Below, one piece after another: positions 27,299-33,386 of a DNA stretch of 64,000 nt; within the stretch, counting starts at the first letter, position 1; each line of letters starts with the position of its first letter. Made by a program: the position numbers and the translations under genes. Source of the stretch: Marinirhabdus sp963793275 (GTDB taxonomy: Bacteria; Bacteroidota; Bacteroidia; Flavobacteriales; Flavobacteriaceae); the NCBI GenBank assembly GCA_963793275.1, contig CAWBZL010000003.1:62001-126000 (forward strand), read 5' to 3'. The notes under the pieces were generated by a model, which worked only from the letters and a program-made list of their open reading frames with translations, made no database searches and was not told the DNA's origin.

Positions 27299-27369
27299 AA
27301 GTGACTATAATTAATTGATTAATTTTTAGTCAACCTATTTCAGGAAAGTACATCAGAGGCATTGTATAT

Positions 27370-27558
27370 AACGGTTTTGTATATGGCTCGTAGCGTGCAA
27401 ATTAGAAAATTATTTTCGGATGAAGCACAAGCCAGATTTTTAAATTTTACTATTTATCTTTTTTATTGGAAATCGTCAAATTTAAAAATTTGGCGACTTT
27501 CCAAATATGCCTTAACTTCGTTTAAGCAACCAATTAGCTATGAGCTATATACGTTGTT
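27370..27558 (-). repeat. attC-like site, arm family B (cassette c5)
   Basis: This 189-bp site is very similar to the c14 site. Arms are GTATATGGCTCGTAG and CTATGAGCTATATAC, with spacers GGTTTT and GTT. One arm position has changed from a G.T to a G.C pair compared with c14, so pairing is kept. Confidence 0.8.
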
Positions 27559-27575
27559 GTAAAACGTTTTTCCGC

Positions 27576-28016
27576 TCAATACTTTCCGACTGGACTTACT
27601 CCTTGTCTGTGGAAAACACTTCCCGTTCTTCGGTAACGCATTTCCTTTCCGTTAACACACAAAACATAATTTCCATTACCTTTTTGTTCTGATACGCTTG
27701 TCAATTTTATATTATCAACAGAGCAATCATTATCTACAGCAGCGTGTTTTTTTAAATCTTCTACTTGAGCATCAAACTTTTTAAGCCAACCTTGAATTTT
27801 TCTATCAACTTTTGGTTCTTGGAAGTCGGCTGGAAGATTACAATCAGGAAATTTTTCGTCTGAAGAAGCGGTCTCTTTAGCTACTTTATCAATAAATTCC
27901 CAAGTTTTATCATCGTTTAGAATAACTCGTCTGCCATCTTCTGTTTTGGCTATAAGTGTTTGTCCGAAAGAAAAGGACGTAAAGAATAAGAAAAAGATTA
28001 TGTAAGAAAATTTCAT
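27576..28016 (-). CDS. Cassette c5: second gene, exported protein (DUF3157-like N-terminus)
   Basis: The 146-residue product has a signal peptide (MKFSYIIFFLFFTSFSFGQ) followed by LIAKTEDGRRVILNDDKTWEF, a short motif common at the start of mature exported Bacteroidota proteins of the DUF3157 type. The rest includes four cysteines and ends RRTGSVFHRQGVSPVGKY. The function is unknown. It lies 25 bp downstream of the other c5 gene. Confidence 0.68.
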   Translation of the reverse strand: MKFSYIIFFLFFTSFSFGQTLIAKTEDGRRVILNDDKTWEFIDKVAKETASSDEKFPDCNLPADFQEPKVDRKIQGWLKKFDAQVEDLKKHAAVDNDCSVDNIKLTSVSEQKGNGNYVLCVNGKEMRYRRTGSVFHRQGVSPVGKY

Positions 28017-28041
28017 AGGATTTGATTTTTAATATTAGTGT

Positions 28042-28377
28042 TTAGATTTTATCAAGTTTAATTAGTAGGCTAAATAACCATTCTTTCTTATCGCCTTGTC
28101 TTTCATTGCAATCTTCATTGTCAAAACCATATGTATGTGTTTCAGTATCATCATAAAGATGTCGAATAGAAATATCAGCGACTTGGTAAGTTTCAGGATT
28201 ATCTTTAATTGGTTGGAATTGAATTTTTTGACCAATTTTTAATTTATTGATGGTTTGGTCAGAATTGGCATCGACAATAAATTTAATCATTTCAAAATCT
28301 GTGGTCGAAAAACAAGTTTCATTGTCAGCTGTTTTGAAGATGAATTTTGCGTAATAAGGAATGTCCGTTAATTTCAT
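28042..28377 (-). CDS. Cassette c5: first gene, small cytoplasmic protein
   Basis: The 111-residue protein (MKLTDIPYYAKFIF) has mainly beta character, with no signal peptide, no membrane helix and an acidic central region (LYDDTETHTYGFDNEDCNE). Its ATG lies just inside the cassette, followed upstream by the closing core TGTTTTACAAC. I do not recognise a family. Confidence 0.65.
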   Translation of the reverse strand: MKLTDIPYYAKFIFKTADNETCFSTTDFEMIKFIVDANSDQTINKLKIGQKIQFQPIKDNPETYQVADISIRHLYDDTETHTYGFDNEDCNERQGDKKEWLFSLLIKLDKI

Positions 28378-28399
28378 AGGTTGGTTTTAAATGTTTTAC

Positions 28400-28606
28400 A
28401 ACGGTTTTGCATATGATACGGCGGGTTTTTAGCGGCAGCATCGGCAGTGCCAACATTTTGCGTCAGCGAAAGTGGGAAGCGCAGCGTGCGAATCAGCCGT
28501 GGGCAGTGGCGTCGCCACTACGTATTTATCCGCTGTACCAAAATTTTTTTAAATTTAGGGAATTTTAATTAAAGCCGAATGTGACCGCTGTATTATATGC
28601 GGTGTT
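28400..28606 (-). repeat. attC-like site, arm family A (cassette c4)
   Basis: This is a 207-bp family A site. The central hairpin reads GTGGCGTCGCCAC here, a compensating-type variant of GTGGCGCCGCCAC. Flanking cores are TGTTTTACAAC and GTTGGCACTTG. Confidence 0.85.
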
Positions 28607-28619
28607 GGCACTTGTTTAT

Positions 28620-29085
28620 ATTCCATAATCAGTTTTAGCCTTTTTGATAATTTCTCCCATTTTGCTATTGTCAATTATTAATTGAAAGGACCACCATTAA
28701 TTTTCAGTTATGATTGTAGCTTGACTCTGTGGGAAACAATAAAATTTGACTGGTTGTTTTAATTTTTGCTCGATAGATAGGGGGGATATAAATCTAACTC
28801 TATAAATTTCATCAATTTCAGTCCATTTAGCTTCTCTTCCATTCCAATTTATCTAAATACATCAGTTTCTGATGGCTAACTTTAACAAGTTTGAATTTTT
28901 CATAAACTATAAAATTTAGTGCTATCAAGAATGATACCAATTGTTGAAAAAATTGTCAGTTTAGTCCAATCTGTAATGTAATCAGGATTATAAAATTTTA
29001 GAATTGCAGCAATAATCATTACTATTCCAATGAAGATAAGAATATGTTTTAAAAAAATTAATTGAAATTTATTGCTCTGAATCAT
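28620..29085 (-). pseudogene. Cassette c4: decayed membrane-protein gene
   Basis: An intact N-terminal piece (28900-29085, two hydrophobic helices, LIFLKHILIFIGIVMIIAAI and LTIFSTIGIILDS) is followed on the same strand by protein-like segments in changing frames: VSHQKLMYLDKLEW, WTEIDEIYRVRFISPL, KFYCFPQSQATIITEN and MGEIIKKAKTDYGI. Together they look like one small membrane protein broken by several indels or stops. The cassette ends (GTTGGCACTT and AAGTGCCAAC) remain perfectly matched, so the recombination site outlived the gene. Confidence 0.55.
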
Positions 29086-29115
29086 TACTCTCTAAGTCTT
29101 TCTTAAATAAGTGCC

Positions 29116-29321
29116 AACGGTTTTGCATATGATACGGCGGGTCTTGAGCGGCAGCCTCGGCAGTGCCAACATTTTGCGTCAGCGAAAGTGGGAAGCGCAG
29201 CGTGCGAATCAGCCGTGGGCAGTGGCGCCGCCACTACGTATTTATCCGCTGTACCAAATTTTCTATAAAGTTAGGGAATTTAATTTAAGCCGAATGTGAC
29301 CGCTGTATTATATGCGTTGTT
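29116..29321 (-). repeat. attC-like site, arm family A (cassette c3)
   Basis: This is a 206-bp family A site with spacers GGTTTT and GTT. Flanking cores are GTGCCAAC and GTTCTACGCA, the latter beginning GTTC, which departs from the GTTRRRY rule of classical integrons. Confidence 0.85.
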
Positions 29322-29332
29322 CTACGCAGTTC

Positions 29333-30073
29333 TTATCCGATGTATTTTGTTAAATCAACATCGGTTATCGTTTCAAAAATTTGACTTGCAGTTTCGGTAT
29401 CGACTTTTCCAACTCCGAAACTCACGAGTTTACCAATTAGCATCATCTTTAAATCTTTTTTCGTAATTTTTTTACTTTTAGATTTGAGCTCTTCAATTTC
29501 GTCAAATATTATTTCTTGCCCAAATCCGAGCTTTTCTAATTTAGCAAGAACCTTATCAATTCTTGAATGTAAATCTGCTAATTCATTTAAATCATATTCT
29601 TCATCGTTTCCCGATAAGTCAGTTTTGTCCGCTGTATAATTTTGAAAGACAAATTGTTGTTGTTGAAGTTCAGAGTTAATATTCCGAATATTATTCAATT
29701 CAGATCGATTTAAACGTTCTTTTTCTTTCAGAAAGTTCAATTCATTAGATTGTCGCTTTTTTGTTTCTTTATCTATTTCTTTGGTTAAGCTATCTTGATT
29801 TCTGGTTAGCTCTTTGTTTTTATCAGTAATCTTTTTATGATAATCAGCTATTTTCTCGCCAGCTCGAACCATCTCTTTAGATTTACTTTCAATTTGCCTT
29901 TGATAGCTTTGTAGAGTAGAATTGCTTTTCGTAGTAAGCATCTTCCGGCTTAAATCATTTATTTTTGAAGTTAAGTCGACTTCTTTTTTGCGTTCAGCGG
30001 TCTGCTTTTTCTTTAAGTCCGCAATTTGTCCGTTAATCCGATTTATATTATTTCGATAGGTTGTTGATGACAT
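29333..30073 (-). CDS. Cassette c3: long coiled-coil protein
   Basis: The 246-residue protein is dominated by heptad-rich, Lys/Glu-rich helix from about residue 8 to 150 (INRINGQIADLKKKQTAE and onward), then a shorter helical domain ending IFETITDVDLTKYIG. There is no signal peptide or membrane helix. Such proteins often accompany TIR, nuclease or signalling partners in defence loci, but no partner is present here, so no function is assigned. Confidence 0.7.
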   Translation of the reverse strand: MSSTTYRNNINRINGQIADLKKKQTAERKKEVDLTSKINDLSRKMLTTKSNSTLQSYQRQIESKSKEMVRAGEKIADYHKKITDKNKELTRNQDSLTKEIDKETKKRQSNELNFLKEKERLNRSELNNIRNINSELQQQQFVFQNYTADKTDLSGNDEEYDLNELADLHSRIDKVLAKLEKLGFGQEIIFDEIEELKSKSKKITKKDLKMMLIGKLVSFGVGKVDTETASQIFETITDVDLTKYIG

Positions 30074-30098
30074 TGTGGTTGTTTTTCAAATTGCGTAG

Positions 30099-30220
30099 AA
30101 CGGTCGCGTATATGAACAGTAGCGGGATCTTTTCCCGATTGTTCGGATGAACACAGATTTTAAATATATCACTTTATTTCCAAAAAGAACCAACTACCGC
30201 TATTGTTTATATACGCAGTT
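30099..30220 (-). repeat. attC-like site, arm family D (cassette c2)
   Basis: On the plus strand: AAC, GGTCGC, arm GTATATGAACAGTAGCGG, centre, arm CCGCTATTGTTTATATAC, GCA, GTT; 122 bp. Both arm mismatches are G.T on the plus strand. The sequence is unrelated to the other families while keeping the same geometry. Confidence 0.8.
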
Positions 30221-30623
30221 GTGTGCAGTAATTACAGGCCTTTTTTCTGGCCGTTAAAGAATTACGCAGTCAAGCGAACGCAACATCTCAGCGCTTCCCG
30301 TTGACTGTTGTTTTTCTGATAATGTTTTTTAGCCATCGGTCCGGCTAAAAAAGCGTTCTCCTAAAACGGGATCCAAGTCAGCGAACGAAAACCATATCAT
30401 AAAGTTCTGAAAATTAGTTTTGTATGTCATAAAAATTCCATAACTTTTAAAAGTTTGAACGTTGCAAACGTTACGAGAGTAGACTCTCGACCGCTGGCAA
30501 GCGAAACTTTTCAAGGCTTTCCTAAACTAATTGTCGGCACTCCCTAAACTTGGTTTTCCTTCATTCTACTGGATCGCGAAACAGGCTTCGGGAAGTCAAT
30601 AAGTTCGGTTTATTGCACCCAAC
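30218..30623 (-). other. Cassette c2: non-coding, structured
   Basis: The ends GTTGTGTGCA and TGCACCCAAC are complementary with one mismatch. No credible gene is visible; the 61-codon frame at 30329-30514 has no family features. The body holds strong hairpins: CGAGAGTAGACTCTCG near 30473 and GTTTGAACGTTGCAAAC near 30452. It also repeats TCAGCGAACG-like words. A small RNA or a decayed gene are both possible. Confidence 0.55.
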
Positions 30624-30827
30624 GGGTTTGCATATGATACGGCGGGTTTTGAGCGGCAGCTTCGGCAGTGCCAACATTTTGCGTCAGCGAAAGTGGGAAG
30701 CGCAGCGTGCGAATCAGCCGTGGGCAGTGGCGCCGCCACTACGTATTTATCCGCTGTACCAATTTTTCTATAAAGTTAGGTAATTTAATTTAAGACGAAT
30801 GTGACTCGCTGTATTATATGCGGTGTT
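30621..30827 (-). repeat. attC-like site, arm family A (cassette c1)
   Basis: This 207-bp site is identical by eye to the c10 site at 23091-23297. The identity starts exactly at AAC (30621); the base before it differs between the two copies. Confidence 0.87.
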
Positions 30828-30840
30828 GTGGTGTCGTTTT

Positions 30841-31356
30841 TTATTCTGTCAATCGGTTTAATTTTATTTCTCCGCTTTCTATTTTTAATTTCAAATTTTT
30901 GTCTTTATTCTTTTTCTTTTCATTCCAGCCATCGTAAAGAAAAATTTTGTTTTTGTAATATTCGTTAGTAAAGTTTATTATATAAAAATTCTCCGAAACC
31001 CAATCAGCTAATATCAATCCATCACTTTCTTCAAAATCAATCCCATTGCTGTGAAACAATTCCATAATGTTTTGTTCTCCGCTTTCTTGGTCAGAATAAC
31101 AGCGAATTATTTTTTCAAGATACAGTTTATGGTCAATTATTCTCCAAATTGCTCGATATCCTCTCCAACACCCTGTGCTTGGTGCTGTCGCTCTTGTATT
31201 TCCGAATGGTCGCTTTTCTAATACTAATTTTTCTAAGGGAAATGTTTTTAGATAAATTGTATCGTTTTCAATGATTAATAAGTCCGTTTCTTGTTCAGTC
31301 GCAAAAGCTGAAAAAGTCAGACTTACTAAAAATATAAATGTCAATATTTGTTTCAT
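30841..31356 (-). CDS. Cassette c1: exported protein, duplicate of the c10 gene
   Basis: The 171-residue translation is identical to the c10 gene, with signal peptide MKQILTFIFLVSLTFSAFA. It is the cassette nearest the recombinase, the position where a newly integrated cassette is expected in an integron. No promoter is evident between the recombinase and this gene; it could be reached by read-through from the recombinase, which points the same way. Confidence 0.75.
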   Translation of the reverse strand: MKQILTFIFLVSLTFSAFATEQETDLLIIENDTIYLKTFPLEKLVLEKRPFGNTRATAPSTGCWRGYRAIWRIIDHKLYLEKIIRCYSDQESGEQNIMELFHSNGIDFEESDGLILADWVSENFYIINFTNEYYKNKIFLYDGWNEKKKNKDKNLKLKIESGEIKLNRLTE

Positions 31357-31385
31357 TTTCGATTTTTCGTCAAATGCACCACAAC

Positions 31386-31427
31386 TTGTTATATAATGCA
31401 TTTTATCGTCGTTATCCCGTAAATTAG
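31386..31427 (-). other. Candidate attI-like site between recombinase and first cassette
   Basis: Only 42 bp separate the recombinase stop codon from the first cassette. On the minus strand the junction reads AACAAG^TTGTGG, the expected G^TT crossover. TATCCCGTAAA occurs at 31413-31423 and again at 31457-31467 inside the end of the recombinase gene; such direct repeats are recombinase-binding sites in known attI sites. A short TATAATGCATTTTAT inverted repeat adjoins the junction. Confidence 0.55.
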
Positions 31428-32591
31428 TTAGGGTAATAACGGTTTTTTGTTGTCGGTATCCCGTAAAGATAAATTATTTAATGAGGTATCTAAAGGACTC
31501 TTTATCTCTTTTAAATCTTTTTGTGTTACATGAGTGTAAATCATAGTGGTTTCTGGCCTGCTATGTCCTAATAATTCTTGTATATACCTTATATCTGTAC
31601 CTTGTTCCAATAAGTGAGTGGCGTAACTATGCCTAAGGGAATGTGGGGTTACCGTTTTTATAATATTGGCCTTTTGGCAGCTTTTCTTTAAAAATGTACG
31701 AATAGAAGTAGGGCTGTACTTACCACCCTTCGGACTTTCAATAAAATAAACTTTTGGGGTATAAGCGTTAAAATACGTTTTCAATAAAGGATAAATTCTT
31801 TTGGCAATACTTACGTATCTGTCTTTTCTGCCTTTGGCATTTCTTACGTGAATCACATTTCGGTTAAAATCAAAATCCCTTAGTTCTAGCGTAATTAATT
31901 CTCCAATTCTTAATCCGGAGCCGTATAACATAGAAATAATAACGCGATGCTTCATGTTTTTTGTAACCTGTATTAAGTGTATTATTTCTTCTATACTTAA
32001 TACCACAGGAAGTTTTCTGTCTTTTTTGGGCATGTAAATGGCTTCGGTCTGTATAGCGCAAGCCGGATAAAAATGGGCAAAGTGTTTAAGACCACTTACT
32101 ATTTGCCTGTGGGTGCTTACAGCATAATTCAGGGTGCCTACTGCCCATTCTACATAGAGTCGAACATCTTCTTCGTCCAGGCTGGAAACAGGTTTCGCGG
32201 CCGTAAAACGAAGAAAATCCAACACGAAATTACCGTAGGTACTCACGGTACTTTCACTAAAGCGCTTCCCCTGTAAAAATTTAATGAAGTGATCGTAAAT
32301 TTCAATTTTCTCCGGAGGTAGCGGTTCAAAATGCATAACAACCCCATTCCTGTTTTTCTTTACCGCTCTGGATGGATGTTCCAAAATTTTAAAACCACCT
32401 TGTTCTAAATGCTGTTTTAGTTTTATAATTCGTAATTCATCAAAATAGATATAAAAACAGCGATGGGTTTTTGTCCACCGGACCCCTTTAAATTGTTTAA
32501 CATATTCTTTTGCCTCAGCATTGTAAGGAAATTTTATGGCTGCACAATTTTTTGAATTGTGCGTAAGTGGCTCTAACGTTATAGAAATCAT
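31428..32591 (-). CDS. Tyrosine recombinase next to the cassette array (integron-integrase-like)
   Basis: The 387-residue protein has an extra N-terminal domain (residues 1-75, FPYNAEAKEYVKQF, RWTKTHRCFYIYFD), a SAM-like core-binding domain (about 95-180) and a catalytic domain. Catalytic residues are Arg in GSGLRIGEL, Lys in KGRKDRY, His-x-x-Arg in TPHSLRHSYATHLL, His in LLGHSR and Tyr in TMIYTHV. The segment before TPHSLRH is short (YFIESPKGGKYSPTS) and shows no room for the additional helix of classical IntI. Bacteroidota proteins of this layout are commonly named integron integrase or XerA-like. It transcribes towards the array, the reverse of most integrons. It sits 57 bp downstream of a putative anti-sigma gene. 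Confidence 0.88.
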   Translation of the reverse strand: MISITLEPLTHNSKNCAAIKFPYNAEAKEYVKQFKGVRWTKTHRCFYIYFDELRIIKLKQHLEQGGFKILEHPSRAVKKNRNGVVMHFEPLPPEKIEIYDHFIKFLQGKRFSESTVSTYGNFVLDFLRFTAAKPVSSLDEEDVRLYVEWAVGTLNYAVSTHRQIVSGLKHFAHFYPACAIQTEAIYMPKKDRKLPVVLSIEEIIHLIQVTKNMKHRVIISMLYGSGLRIGELITLELRDFDFNRNVIHVRNAKGRKDRYVSIAKRIYPLLKTYFNAYTPKVYFIESPKGGKYSPTSIRTFLKKSCQKANIIKTVTPHSLRHSYATHLLEQGTDIRYIQELLGHSRPETTMIYTHVTQKDLKEIKSPLDTSLNNLSLRDTDNKKPLLP

Positions 32592-32648
32592 AATTTTATA
32601 AAGCTACCAAAAAAATAAGTAATCAGCATATAAAAATGATCCCAATAC

Positions 32649-33386
32649 TTATTGCGGAATTGAATCCTTTCTGGCTTCATTCAGTTTAATGGAATCTGTA
32701 GCACGTTTTCTGGCAATAGAATCTACAATCGCCATTTTCCGTTTATTTGCTGCCACCAGGCTGTCTATTTTTTGTTTGCTGCGGCTGGTTGTGGTAGTGT
32801 CCAGATCACTATTGTAGTATTCGTGTGTAGTGGTAACGGTAAAACCAGCTTCGGTCATTGGGTCTTTGCCAGAACTTGTCGTGTTTTTCCTGGTTGTTTT
32901 AGACTGCTTTGTTGCCGTACTAGTGTTATTTGTCTTTAAACTTTCGGAAGTTTCACCTGTAGGAGTAGTTTTTAACCCTGTTTCGGTTCCATATTGCTTA
33001 TCCGGGTTGCCATTGGTAAGATCTTCAGATGTGGGTTTTCTTAAAATTTCAATGGTATTTTTATCGGTATCTTCTGTTTCACTAGTGCTTGTTTCAATTG
33101 TGTTTGTTTCGTTGATATTTGTTTCACCGGGTTTTGCTTCAGTTGAAACTTTAGTAGCATTATCATTAATTTCAGAAAAATTAGAACCTGTAAAAATACC
33201 GGCCAGGATTAATAAGGCCAATAATATTCCTGCGCCTCCGTACCAGAACCAGGCAGCCCTACGGCGTTTTTTCTCACGTTCCTCCAGGCTATTATCCAAT
33301 CGTTCCCAAAGTGTTTGCTTTGGAGCTTTTTCTGCGGCATCCAGTCTGGCTTTAAGTAGCGCTCCTATGTCTTTTTTATGCTCCAT
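32649..33386 (-). CDS. Single-pass membrane protein, putative anti-sigma factor
   Basis: The 245-residue protein has a charged N-terminal part (MEHKKDIGALLKARLDAAEK), one membrane helix (about residues 43-65, WFWYGGAGILLALLILAGIF) and a long low-complexity Thr/Asn/Ser/Glu-rich periplasmic region ending in a Lys/Asp-rich helix. It overlaps the end of the ECF sigma gene by 11 bp, which is the usual layout of sigma/anti-sigma pairs. Regulation of the sigma factor by membrane sequestration is inferred from this layout; no anti-sigma domain is recognised with certainty. Confidence 0.65.
   Translation of the reverse strand: MEHKKDIGALLKARLDAAEKAPKQTLWERLDNSLEEREKKRRRAAWFWYGGAGILLALLILAGIFTGSNFSEINDNATKVSTEAKPGETNINETNTIETSTSETEDTDKNTIEILRKPTSEDLTNGNPDKQYGTETGLKTTPTGETSESLKTNNTSTATKQSKTTRKNTTSSGKDPMTEAGFTVTTTHEYYNSDLDTTTTSRSKQKIDSLVAANKRKMAIVDSIARKRATDSIKLNEARKDSIPQ

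Larger units (their letters stand above)
25940..27352 (-). mobile_element. IS3-family insertion sequence, copy 2
   Basis: This 1,413-bp copy is nearly identical to copy 1, with a few substitutions and one 1-bp length difference near the right end. It is flanked by a 3-bp direct repeat, TCA, as expected for this family. The interrupted sequence can be rebuilt from cassette c9 (AATTCA joined to GAGGCAT), so this is a simple, fairly recent insertion. Confidence 0.92.
25627..27372 (-). other. Cassette c6: non-coding repeat cassette split by an IS
   Basis: The ends GTTATATACTGTGCC and GGCATTGTATATAAC match. Without the IS at 25940-27352 and one TCA duplicate the cassette would be about 330 bp, a clear relative of c9: it opens with the same TGTGCCGACACGT and closes with ATTCAGAGGCAT. 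Inside are GCGCAACGGATCC and GGCGCGACGATTCC repeat variants. No gene other than the IS genes is present. Confidence 0.65.
15581..31385 (-). mobile_element. Integron-like gene-cassette array (17 cassettes, 16 attC-like sites)
   Basis: Cassettes numbered from the recombinase are c1 30825-31385, c2 30218-30623, c3 29319-30101, c4 28604-29118, c5 27556-28402, c6 25627-27372, c7 24958-25509, c8 24387-24755, c9 23973-24269, c10 23295-23855, c11 22411-23093, c12 21400-22210, c13 20698-21199, c14 19202-20495, c15 17197-19020, c16 16129-17021, c17 15581-16010. Each runs on the plus strand from GTT to AAC with mutually complementary ends (for example GTTGGGCAC/GTGCCCAAC in c13, GTTCTACGCA/TGCGTAGAAC in c3, GTTGGCAAAC/GTTTGCCAAC in c7). 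Genes read on the minus strand, away from the recombinase at 31428-32591. The attC belonging to a cassette lies 3' of its genes. Two IS3-family copies sit in c6 and c15. Confidence 0.85.

Noticed and set aside
17587..27352. Whole region 17587-27352 as a composite transposon bounded by the two IS copies
   Set aside because: The copies are in the same orientation, each has its own cassette context, copy 2 has a private TCA duplication, and the segment between them is a normal piece of cassette array.
30329..30514. 61-codon gene in cassette c2
   Set aside because: It crosses strong hairpins, has no ribosome-binding site that I can see and no family resemblance.
15581..31385. CRISPR array
   Set aside because: Repeats are 120-210 bp, of several families, with spacers of 300-1,800 bp carrying genes, and no cas gene is present.
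15581..31385. REP/BIME elements or ordinary dispersed repeats with chance genes between
   Set aside because: Mutual complementarity of the two ends of each cassette, the constant 6/3 spacers and the exact cassette duplication are not expected of dispersed repeats.
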